From contig OX465110.1 of the NCBI GenBank assembly GCA_949987565.1, positions 12,288,363-12,352,362 of the forward strand: a stretch of 64,000 nucleotides of DNA, read 5' to 3'. The notes under the pieces are model-generated. The model saw only the letters and a list, made by a program, of their open reading frames with translations. It ran no database searches and had not been told where the DNA came from. Positions 22,759 through 33,700 of this stretch are shown here, one piece after another (position 1 is the first letter of the stretch; each line of letters begins with the position of its first letter). Source of the DNA: Luidia sarsii. Lineage: Eukaryota; Echinodermata; Asteroidea; Paxillosida; Luidiidae. A program made the position numbers and the translations under genes.

Positions 22759-25700
22759 ATGAGTGTGCTTTTTCCAATCCGTCCAGTCTACTGGATGGGC
22801 CTACCTGTTTACCAGCTTGCCGCACGGAGTGCACTTCAAGGGCACTGTAGACTGAGGGGGACCAGCCAACATGTCACCCCATTGTGGACTCTGATTGGTC
22901 TAGCTGCTCCAAGGAAAGCTGTTGGTGGTGGGCTCACTTGCCTCGGGCCACGATCCTTCGCAACCGAGCCACGGACACCAGGAAAGGAAGCCAAGCAGGT
23001 TACCAGCAAAGCGCCGGGCACCGGGCAAGGGGAAGTTACCATTGGCCGAAAAGGTAGTGTTTTCATTCAAGTGCTTCCTTTTTTATCCCTTTTTTAAAGC
23101 CAGGTTTACAATTGGTTGTTTGCATCTGAATGAATTCGGGGGTGTGATCCCTGGAGATATACAGCCATTCATGGTTGAATGCTTCTGACTGGTGCCCCCA
23201 CCCTGGCAAGACTACACAGTACATGTGTAGTTGACTATTTAGGGAGGCCACCATCTAAGGGTTGGATAGCTCAGATGGTAAGAGTGCTGCTGAGCAAAAC
23301 CAAAGGTATTGGGTTCAAATCCTGGTCCAGTCAAAGTTTTCTTTTTCAATTTTTTCAATCACACACCAACCCTTTGTCTACCCAGGCCAGGTGACTGAAT
23401 ACAATTGGTAGACAGGGTCATCACACACAAACCCGGGCTGTCTACCCATTTGTCACCTAAACTAAAGACTAAATGGGTTCTAAACAAAACTTAAATCACA
23501 TTCTACTTAACAAAGTATTAGTAATATTATTGTAATCTCCTTAGTGTAATCCCAATCGTGAGTATGCGTGGCTCTGAGAAGAGTTAGCATCTCAATGTTT
23601 TGGACAGTACTGAACATCATGTATGTATAAATGTAGTCATGCAGTCATTGAATTGAACGACGGCCACAACGGCCAGTGCCGTTGTTGCCCTCTTTACTGG
23701 CCGAGGTGCCCCGCAAAAATCCCCTTCTTCACGGCCAGTTTGGCCATGCCCTATTTTTACCTTGGCCGTCGTGCCCTTTCCCAATTTTTTGGGGGCCTTG
23801 TTGCCCTACCCACTGGCCATGGTGCCCCCGAAAATTTTGCTTCATCTTAGCCAAAGTGGCCTTGCCCTGAAAATTACCAAATTCAAGGCCTGGTCATGTA
23901 AGTATTGTCCAGCCGAAAGCTTTAGTGCTCATCAGCTCCTCAATTCAGGATTCAATAAGTCATAAGCAAGCATTAACAAAGATGCCAAATGATTGACAAA
24001 GACTCACTTGACTTAACCACTTCGCGCATGGGGGTTTTACAGCGCCGATGACCGCCATACGGGTTTTTTTGAACAATGCATCATTTTCAAATCTCGCTAA
24101 AACAATTGGAACAATATATTTCTGTGAAATAAATCGATAAGGGTATACTATGGGTAAAAGAAAGTAAAACCTGGCACAATTCGGACGTCGTTGTGGCTTT
24201 TGTCAAGAGATTATCCGTTCGAAAAAGGCCTATTGTGTGTTGTCAATGGAGCGTAACGGACTTGTGTGTGCGTGCGTGTACGGTACTGTCAATCCTTGAC
24301 CGCAGACTCCAGCCTCCACTCCAGGCAGTCAAATCTTTAAGTTGGTCGGCCACAACCGACCGTACAGATTGCGGTGAGGAATGTGGGTGGAATTCCACTG
24401 CCAGACCGACGACCGTTGGCTGTGTGGCATGCCAACACAATGTCCCCCGCGTGCTTTCAGCGGCAGTGCGGTATCCCTCAATCCTCCACAGTAAAGGTCC
24501 CACAATTGCACAATTACTGCTGCTAATCTTGCAATTCATGTGGCAACTTGCGTCAAAAAGGGTCTTTGTACTGTATTGCTTTCAATGGCTTTGTTCTAAA
24601 CTGAAAACAGTCTTTGTTTAAAATGTGGACAATAGTGGTGCCCAGATTCGGAGGGCCCTGTCGCATAGTCAAGCCAACGGAGGTCCGGATTCGGAGGTCC
24701 CGGTGCAAACTGGTTAAAAGGCAGAGACAATTGTTGATGTCATTCTACTGTCTACCGGTAACCCTCTGCTTCATTTGATATTCTTGCAGTGGTGCAAGCA
24801 GGCAAGGATGTGAGCTATATGGGTATCGTTGTTCTTGGTATCGGTGTAACAGGTAAGCTCTTCCAGTTCCAATGTATAACTATAAGGCAGACTTATTTGG
24901 AACACACAATATAGAGTCTGAGTCCGAGTCCTAGTCACATCTCACAAGTTTTAGTGTGAAGCCCTCACCTTTCAGATCAAGTCCAAGTCGATTCTTGACT
25001 TGAGTCTGACTCATGAATCACCTTCAAAATTCAATACCGCTTTCAAAATATATCCTGTTTTTAAAAGATTTCATTTTTTTTTATTAAGAAGATTAAATCT
25101 GACATTCATAGAATTATTTATTTATTTATTTAAATACAAACTTTTTGTTGAGGTTTTGTAATTAGTATTTTGATTTATTAGTAGGGATTGAATGCTGAAA
25201 ATTCAATCACAATCTTGTTGTTAAGGTCTTTTTTGAAATAGCAGAACCCTAATCACTAGGTACTCAGTATGGTTTTTAACAAGAATGATCATATATGTCA
25301 AGTTGTATTCAAGCCCTGGATCATTCATGTCATTGCATTTGTGTGTCCTGTGATTGCAGCCATAATGTTCTATGCGATTGGACGGGAGTTATTTGCCTCT
25401 AGTAGTCCTAGTGCAGTCTACACCAAAGCCTACAAGCAGTGCAAAGATGATCCCGAGGTATAGTGTATAGTACTAGTGTACAGTATCATACTGTATTTAC
25501 TGGTACATGCGTATTAATACACTGTAGGTCATAGATATTATTGCAGTATCGTTTTGAACAAATAAATGAAAAACTCACTAGGAACTTTAAAACAATTTTG
25601 AAAAAAAAAAATTGAAATATTGGCAAAGAATTTGATGGATTTGAACCCCAGACCTCTGGTTTTCCGTACCAGCATATAATGTGAACCTGTATACAGGCTG

Positions 25701-28498
25701 AAGAAGACATTTCACTGCATTTTGGATATATGCATATTTTAGTCATGTTTTGGATCTGTGCAGGATTGTTCTCAAATGTAGAAACCCACCTTCCTGCTCG
25801 GTTGGAATGTTTTTTTCAGATTCTATTTTCAGATGTCATTTTGATGAGTCAGCAAGCCAGTAAGATATTCACAAGTTCACAACATACCGGTACTTCAAAT
25901 CTTAAAATTGTGTTGCCAACGCAGGTGCTGAGTCACAGATAATGGATGCTTGCAAATAGGTGCAGCACAATAAAAGAAATCAATAGGCAATGACACAGCT
26001 TTCATTCTGAAAATGATTTATACAATACAATTCAATCCATTATGAAATGAAGTTTGCTCTTCCACAAAATGTATCCAAGCTGTCTAAAATTGTGAATGTT
26101 TTAGGTACTGTACATGTATGTCTGATTGTGTCTTTTTGTTCTTGAAATGGGCATAGATTATTGAAGAGCTTGGCGAGCCAATCAAAGGGTTTGGAGAGAC
26201 CTCAAGACGAGGCCGGAGAAAGCATGTAAGGTAAGGACTCTTATGTTTTGTCTATCATTGGTTCAACAGAAATGTCTTCATTTTCATATCTTATTTTACA
26301 AACAACTTCAGATGCAACGTGTTACACACCACTATACAGAGTCAAATCCGCCACATGACCTTGACCAGCACGGTGGTCTAGTGGTTAAGACATCTGCTTT
26401 AGAAAGCATGAGTCACGGGTTTGAATCCTGCCAAACTGTCTGAAATTTTTTCACCAGGCATTTGGGCAAAGCACTGAGCATACACTGCTTATTATATGTA
26501 AAACAGGGCAACCCCTTATTAAAACTACCGGTACTTATTTTTTTACCAGAATTTATTTACCGTAAATGGCAAAGAAAAATTTGACTGGGCAGTGACTTGC
26601 ATGTAAACCCTGGCCCCTGGTTTAACACTACCAGTGCTCTATCACCTGAACTTTCCTGACCTTAGGTGGGGTCCTTCCCTTAGGTGGGGACCTTCCCTTA
26701 GGTGGGGACCTTCCCTTAGGTGAGACCTTCCCTTAGGTGGGGGACCTTCCCTTAGGTGGGGACCTTCCCTTAGGTGGGGACCTTCCCTTAGGTGGGGACC
26801 TTCTCTTAGGTGGGGCCTTCCCTTAGGCGGGGACCTTCTCTTAGGTGGGGCCTTCCCTTAGGTGGGGACCTTCTCTTAGTCGGGGCCTTCCCATTTAGTC
26901 AATTAAAGGGCCATTCACACACTAAAAACCTATAATTTGGATTGCGATTCAAATCCACTCTTTGGTTATGTGTGGACACAATAATCATGATAATCAATGT
27001 GATTTGGATTACAATTCAGACCTCAATATTACTATTAGTGCAACTTTCCTATAAAGAACCTGATTTTGTATGAAGTGGAGTGTGTTAACAATAAAGAATA
27101 TTTGTTTTTTTGATATCACAATTCAATTCAAAGTGCACACTCTGACTGACAGGAAGTGCCGTACTTGTTTATGTCTCCCTGCATGGGCCACCCACAGTAA
27201 AGAACCATGCACAGTTTGACCGCATTTCGTATCGCAATTGGGCCAGGATTTGTTTGGGTCGTGTTTGTTGGCATGTGTGAAGTGTGAACACAATTTTTTT
27301 TAGCTTTGAATCGCGATTTTTTTTTTCCAGTGTGAACGGACCTATATGTTGCTGGAGTTACATGTAGGGCACCAGTCTGATTCATTTACTAATGAATTGC
27401 TGTATATCTCCAGGGATCACACCCCAATTTTCAATCAGTAAACCTGACAGAAGTTTGTGGTCACACTGATGATCGTTATTGGTGACTGGTCAGACTCTAA
27501 TAAAAATCTGCAAAAATGGGAACAATCAGACATTTGCCAAAGAATTCAAGAACTGCATGTATTATCTACATTTTGCAGCCATTTAGAATACGAGCAAGAT
27601 GGTGTGAAGCACATGAGGATGAAGTTTTACATCCAAGGACCGAAGAGGAAAGGCACAGTGCATCTAGAAGTCAAAAAGGTCAGTATCCTGACCTAACAGC
27701 TTCTCAATCAGCCATTGCTAGTTGGCTATTATTTACTCATGTAGCAGGTTTTATTCATCAAGCATTAAATTTTTACCTGATCACTTATTCAAAAAAATAA
27801 TATAAAGCAGAAACAATTCAACTTAAAAGAAACCTGTATTATGCACAAATCTTGCAAACTGTTTAATGACTAAAATGACCAAAAAGGTGAATATAAAAAA
27901 ATGAGGGCCTTTGAGAAAGGTCCTGCTTGGATCGAAACGTCTGGCCCTCCCAATTTTAAACGAAACCTGCTGAAGGAATCGCAAATTTTGCAACAAAAGT
28001 ACATCTCATCTTTTTGTTTACCTTTTCAAAGATATTTTCACTTGCTCTCTTGTTGGTTTCTGTGCTACTTCATCTCCCTAACCCCTTTGGCTATTTTCCG
28101 TTCCTGTTGATTGTGTTCCCACTATAGCGGGATTGTTGGTCCTATTCATGTGGCATTGGACATCCAAACATGTGTTTGTCAGGCTAGGTACTGCTTTGAG
28201 GAAAGAATGAAAGAGACTGTTTAAAGTTTGAACAATAGTGGTCTCCAGATTCGGAAGGCACGGTGCATAGCAACACCACTGAAGCTCAAAATTTGGGGGT
28301 CCCAGCACGAAGCGGTTAATCTGTGACTTACCCGTGATATAACTTGTCAGGACATTGCATGGGTGATTGGAAGCATTCATTTGCTCCATTTCTCATTTGG
28401 TTATGCAGGGATCGAGTGGAAAGTATGAGTATCGCTACTTGTTTGCTGAGATGGAAGGCTATCCTCAAAGGACCGTTATCTTGGAAGACAACAGATGA
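22759..28498 (+). CDS. TIMM21: TIMM21, subunit of the mitochondrial TIM23 translocase, 6 coding exons
   Basis: Coding exons: 22759-23053, 24790-24852, 25360-25457, 26157-26230, 27579-27678, 28409-28498. Phases 1, 1, 0, 2, 0 are all consistent and give 239 aa (human about 248). In the family, Tim21 is an inner-membrane subunit of the TIM23 presequence translocase that links it to the TOM complex and to respiratory-chain assembly. Seen here: an Arg-rich, acid-poor N-terminus typical of a mitochondrial presequence; one membrane segment near residues 108-127 (YMGIVVLGIGVTGAIMFYAI); then the intermembrane-space domain with RELFASSSPSAVY, IKGFGETSRRGRRKHV, DGVKHMRMKFYIQG and, at the end, YRYLFAEMEGYPQRTVILED. 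The start is supported by an in-frame TGA just upstream. A 3' splice site at 22730-22731 suggests that a 5' UTR exon lies further upstream. The exon 3 donor (GTATAG) is weak. Intron 4 holds a minisatellite and a MITE. Confidence 0.94.
23099..23345 (+). repeat. Dispersed repeat with tRNA-like module
   Basis: CCAGGTTTACAATTGGTTGT and GTGATCCCTGGAGATATACA lead into a tRNA-like stretch (23260-23334) with box A TAGCTCAGATGGTAAGAG and box B GGGTTCAAATCC. Same composite as 60150-60378. In TIMM21 intron 1. Confidence 0.8.
24017..24713. mobile_element. TTAA-flanked MITE in TIMM21 intron 1
   Basis: Runs from CCACTTCGCGC to GGTGCAAACTGG, with TTAA on each side (24013-24016, 24714-24717). Its centre (GTTGGTCGGCCACAACCGAC) recurs at 7660-8142, and its right end recurs at 28200-28315. 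It ends 76 bp before TIMM21 exon 2. Confidence 0.7.
25622..25682 (-). repeat. tRNA-like fragment
   Basis: On the minus strand a box B-like CTGGGGTTCAAATCCATC preceded by AACCAGAGGT, resembling the 3' half of the composite at 60150. In TIMM21 intron 3. Confidence 0.5.
26366..26440 (+). repeat. tRNA-derived SINE-like module, second type
   Basis: CACGGTGGTCTAGTGGTTAA (box A) and ACGGGTTTGAATCCTGCC (box B), about 45 bp apart, followed by T-rich sequence. It differs from the 23099 composite. In TIMM21 intron 4. Confidence 0.7.
26660..26892. repeat. Minisatellite, 18-bp unit
   Basis: About 13 units of TTAGGTGGGGACCTTCCC with small changes in length and base (17-19 bp). In TIMM21 intron 4. Confidence 0.95.
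26908..27342. mobile_element. MITE of the TTCACAC family in TIMM21 intron 4
   Basis: GGGCCATTCACACACT at the left and GTGTGAACGGACC at the right, with ATTGCGATTCAAATCC-type inside. Related to 5385-5744 and to fragments at 35115-35215 and 56770-56900. Confidence 0.65.
27845..27962. repeat. Penelope tail remnant in TIMM21 intron 5
   Basis: An inverted end piece (GCAAACTGTTTAATGACTAA) is followed by GGGCCTTTGAGAAAGGTCCT and GATCGAAACGTCTGGCCC. Confidence 0.7.
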
Positions 28499-29044
28499 AT
28501 ATCCACCAGTCATTGATATTTGGGTTGAACTTAAGACAGGACTTCATCCTCAGGCCAGATTATTCAATGAATGGTGTGACCAGAAGTCAATGAAAATGTG
28601 GTTGCTGATTTCTTTCTGCTTCCCCCTCCCTCTCTCAAACAAGCCAATTCTTGTGGCACTTACATTTCATTCTTCACTGAATGGCCTCAATGAGGCCTGA
28701 TGATGTTCAGGTACAGGATCATGATGGGTAGTGTTGTAGGTCTCGAAACTGGCCTGTCAAAACTCTTTGCTGGTCTGTCTCGACCCCATGTGGTCTTGGT
28801 CTTGGTCCCTTCCGGTCTTGAATATTTACCTGGTCTCGCCTCAAGAGCGCCTTTATTTACTATTATTCAACACGTGACATTAATTCTTTTAATTTTCTCT
28901 AAGCTACGGGTCTGTTGAAAAAAGTATGCAACCTGTACAGGGTGTGTTGTTTCCTAACAAGTAGCACACTGTATACATAAACTCCATGCTTCCCAAGGTG
29001 GACGATTGAAAACATTGTACATTAAAGAAGAATGAAACAAGAAT

Positions 29045-29212
29045 GAAAAATGTTGGCTTATCTGATTGATTGATTGATTCGACCACTGAATTCCATGATT
29101 TTTCCCTCTATGAAACTCGTAGGTGAGTAGCACATAGGTAATTGTAGGTTGTTTTTAACACCCAATCAGATAAGCTAACATTTTTCTCTGGGTTTCATTC
29201 TTCTTTAACCAT
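29045..29212. repeat. Fragment of the 15477-16238 element
   Basis: AATGTTGGCTTATCTGATTG at the left and TAGGTTGTTTTTAACACCCA and TTTCTCTGGGTTTCATTC at the right keep the inverted-end design with most of the inside lost. Confidence 0.7.
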
Positions 29213-29879
29213 TAACTCTTAGCCTGTGCAGCCTTAAATACGAAGGTTCAATGAACTTCCCAGTACCATGTGTGATTTACTACAAGTTAGAGTTTACGTT
29301 TTTGAGTTGACCATATTTTTACATACAAAAAACCAACTTTGCTTTACTCATGTTGTGGCATTCTTTCAAATAAGGTCTTGGTTTTTGTCTTTGTCTCAAA
29401 CTGTTAAAGTCTCGGTCTCTGTTGGGTCTTGACTACAACACTGATGAATGATGATAGGTAACATTGACGGAACTGGCCTTAGACCTCAAGTGCCCATTCA
29501 ATTCACTATTTCACTCCCATGAATATGCGAATAAAGTATCAGTAAAACAAATCCAGCGTTAGTCAAATAAACTATCCTTGGAAAAAGTAACTATTTGACA
29601 GTCATGCATAACATTCTTTGGGCAATCTTAGAGTTCATTTTCTGAAATTCATTTATTTGAAAAACCTCTCAAAAGCATCTCCTTAAATTTTGGACAACCT
29701 TACTTTGTACATCATTAAATTATCTGCTTCCAATATGAAATTGAAGTTTGTAGAATACATTCTCTTCATCTATAATTACTGAAGTGCTTTACAATATTTA
29801 CATAGCATGTACAAATGTATACAACCCCCTCCAACAAACAGTGGTTAAAAACCATCAATTTTACACAAATCTTTTATCT

Positions 29880-30078
29880 AAGATTTGAAGGTTTGCATTG
29901 TGGAAATACCAAGTAGAAGGTTTGAGGTGACACCATGTAACATTTCTTTTGAAGAGTGTGTGGCTCTGAAAAGAGCCGGTGACCAGGTGACTCTAGAGTC
30001 ACTGGCTATCTTCAGAGCCACACTCCGTCTCAAAGAAGATGTGTTACATGGTGTCACCGCAAACCTTCTACTTGACAC
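29880..30078. mobile_element. Inverted-pair retroelement tail (second family) with an 11-bp target duplication
   Basis: Two inverted copies of AAGGTTTGCGGTGACACCAT-type sequence with GTGTGTGGCTCTGAAAAGAG between them. ATCTTTTATCT flanks both sides (29869-29879 and 30079-30089). Same tail type as 34475-34810, 2615-2790, 35830-35905 and 58258-58345. Confidence 0.75.
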
Positions 30079-30094
30079 ATCTTTTATCTTTGTA

Positions 30095-30215
30095 TACAAA
30101 AACTGTTGCAAACTGCTCACTGACTAAAATGACCTGCAATACATAAATCTAAAAAATTACAAGGCCTGACTTTTCGTTCCTAGCAGGACCTTTCTCAAAG
30201 GCAAAGTATATTTTG
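30095..30215 (-). repeat. Penelope tail remnant
   Basis: Minus-strand tail: 3' end piece (GTTGCAAACTGCTCACTGAC) followed by GGCCTGACTTTTCGTTCCTA and GCAGGACCTTTCTCAAAGGC. It abuts the inverted tail element 29880-30078. Confidence 0.7.
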
Positions 30216-30768
30216 GTGTGGAAAAGGTCTGATGAAAGAATGCTTTAAGTAGAATCAAAAAGAGTTAACACTAGGCTGGAATTCAGTAGCAGTGTACCTT
30301 GAGAATTGGAGTAGAAAATAAGTCAATGGTACATATCTGATACAAACATGAATGTAATTACATGTAGCAATGTGTATTTGTGGTCAAGAAGTTGGCACTG
30401 CAGGTTTGTTGTATTTTTCATCAATATACATGGAATTCACCAAACTGTTATTGATGAAGGCAAGCCTTCAATAAGAGTTTGCCCTTCTCCATGTACAATT
30501 AACACTTTGCCCAGAACCGGTACATTAAGTGGAGCAAGAAGACGATGGCTAAAAACACGTCCCAGCTACTTCCGGACAGGGCACTGCAAGACATCGCTGC
30601 TGAAGTACCACATTTCACTGCTAAGTCAGTTAACAGCACAATTTTGTCCCTGCATTTAAGATGTAAAGTTAAACTGAAGTTGACGCCTTGACGGCCACAT
30701 TTTTCGCTGTTTAGTAGCAGCTCGGGTGAACATCCCCATTGTCTGGTGTGCGTTTGGCAAGGCTGCCC

Positions 30769-33700
30769 TCACAGCTGGTGGTTTTTCAGAATAAAAGGCC
30801 TCTCCACCAGGGTGTTGATCAGCTGATTCCGGAAGACAAAGGTCTTGACCTTTGCCATGAGGTAGACGAAGATGACCAGGACTGAGAAGTACTGCACCCA
30901 TGCCATCTTCAAGACTTGGAGCAACCCAGGCACAAATGTGAGGCAGTGAGTTAAGGAAGATGCATTACCTTGACATGGCATAACAATATCTGACATGGAC
31001 TGGCCCTGCTAGCCTATGGTAACAATGGCATAACAATATCTGACATGGACTGGCCCTGCTAGCCTATGGTAAGAGGCACTTAAGGTGAAATCCAAAATGG
31101 CTGTAGTACCTACAAGTCCCAATTTCACTCTGCAAGCCCAATGATTTAACAAAATATTTTTAATAAGTATGGTACATTACGATTAACGAAGCAGACTTGT
31201 ATAGTGCCTTTGCTGTAGGAAAATGTGATTTAAGTCTGGGGGAAAAAGGAAAAGCAAGCTATTATCAGTGGAAAGCACACAATGTATTAGGTTTCACTTG
31301 GTACATGGCAGACTTCGGATGCTTTTTGCATATCATACAGAGTTTCAATCATGATATCTGTGAAAACAGGCTTTGAAATACTTGTTAGAGAAGATTTTGG
31401 CTTGGTGAGAGCAGCTGACGAGCAGCTGACAAGCAATCCGACAATACCAAGTTTTACATGTGTGGGGTTATGAGGCTCTCAAAGGATGGGGAAAAAACAT
31501 GGTACACTTGTAGTTTCATGAGTGACTGCAACAGATCTAAGACAATACAAGAGAACAATATACACAAACAATGCTTTTTTCCCTCTCATTTCATGCATGT
31601 AAATGTGCAAACCTGAAACCTTTGATATTTAGGACGCCCAATAAAATTGACTTTATACACAAATTGGTTTTCAACTACTGACCCACTTAACATTGAGCAT
31701 GCCATAACATGTAAATTGCAAAACACGACTTGGATCACCTTTTCACGGAGCAAATGAATGGATGACAGAGAATAGCTTTCTGAAAAGGATATCCGATGAG
31801 TTCTTCTGGATAGCGCACAGTTCCTCTGATCAGGAAGGAGCCAGTGCTGCATGGACCTCGCACCCACACAGGATAGTGACACTCAAAATACGTACTCACT
31901 GCAAAGAAACCAACACATCAGACACTTTCAATGGGGGTTATGTTTTGAGAGATCAGGTAAGTCATATTGAGTCTTCATAGTGTGCTAACCTCACCTCACC
32001 AATACAGCGATCCATTATGCCACGCCCACCACAGCAATGGCCAAGCAACCACACACATGCACACAACATGTCACGATCACCCACACACCATGCGCGTCCA
32101 CTGCATGCCCACAACCACCGCAAGCACTTCTTTCCGTTGGACTTTGGTTTTGGAAAAAGCCAAAAATTTCCTCTCTTGCCAGGGTATCGAGAGTCAGAAT
32201 TACAATGAAAATATAAACACCGCTTGACCATGGTTAAAGCCCTACACAACATTGGTAAGATCGAAAAACAGAAATGTTCACAGATTTACATGAAACTTAT
32301 ACAGTTTGAAGATGGTTATAGTAGAAACCTCTCACTGAAATATTTCTGCCTAAAATGTTGAATGCTGCATTTTCGTGAAACAAATTACACAATTATAAAA
32401 TGTAGAGTAGATAGGAATGTTTTCAGGTGACTGGTAGTTTTCAAAGGAGTGAATACTCATACATATGTATGTGACACAGCATGCCAAAACCAGGCACTTT
32501 CTGGGGAAACCAAAAATTGATTTATTCCCTCATGAAATGGAGGAGATTATGAGCTTTCAAATTAATAAAGACATAATTTAAGATTTATGGAAATACAAAA
32601 TCTGTCCAAATCTGATTTTTAGACATCATGACCGATTTTTGAGTATTTTCCTACTTTACATGCACTTCACTATTTGTGGGAACTGCCTGGGTTTGGTGTG
32701 GGCGTCATATTTGGTTTGGTAACTGGAACTGATTCTACAATGTGGGTTCCACATGAAACTGATGAAACAATGGCCTGACCCCAAATGTTTTGGGGCATAT
32801 TGGAACTAATAATAATCAGTTGTATGATGAATGATGTAAAAACCTTGCGCAACTATTTCATAGCCCATACGTTACGGACAAGACCAGAGTCTGCCTCTGA
32901 GAAAGATACTGCTAGGATCGTAACGTCATCTGGCTCTCCTAGTTTTTGATAATTGCATTTTGGTCATTTTATTCACTAAGTAGATTGCAACATTCTCGCA
33001 TTTTAATGTAATTGTTTTTTAGAATAATCATGGACACTTACCATTCCTTGTCATATAATCGGTGAAAATCTTAGAAAGTTGGTAATCAGACATGAAGATA
33101 CTTTCACTTTTGATTACTGAAAACTGTGGAAAGCCAAAATAAACAAAACATGCTTCAAACGATAATAGTAATGTTTTTGGGGGCAATTAATATAATTTGG
33201 TTATTAAGGAGTTGCTGAAAGAATGTGGGTTCCCTTGCTACACGCGCTTCCCCTACAATACACTGAGCTTGGTTACAAAATTGAAATCACATAAATACAC
33301 AAGATCAATTTTCAGCAGAACATATCTGAGAATGGCCTTTCATTAGCCAAACCCAATAATGTCAAATGTCAAAATATGAACAGGAAGCCTCAGGGTCAGA
33401 CCAACTCCCTGCCTTGCCCTCTGCTGCAAATCCACTTTTCTTGATTTGTAGATGCTGATCCACCATGTAACCCTTTACACTGGCCTGAGCTTGGCATCTT
33501 ACGACTCAGTCGCAGGTATGACTCTAGTCTTATAATCCATGACTCAGGCTAAACCTTGATTCACACTTGCAAATGACTAAGACTCCAGCCTTATGACTCA
33601 GACTTGACCGAGAAGACTGGCTATTTGTGTTCCTCAATATTCTCTTATTTGAAGTTAAAATGAGTTAATCCTAACCTTACTATGAAAGGATGCAACGGAT

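Noticed and set aside
23260..23334. Functional tRNA gene
   Set aside because: A and B boxes are present but the acceptor and anticodon stems do not pair, and the module recurs in a dispersed repeat.
31762..31980. 72-aa plus-strand frame ending at a GTAAGT donor
   Set aside because: It is the antisense of TMEM231 exon 6, whose splice sites and family match are strong.
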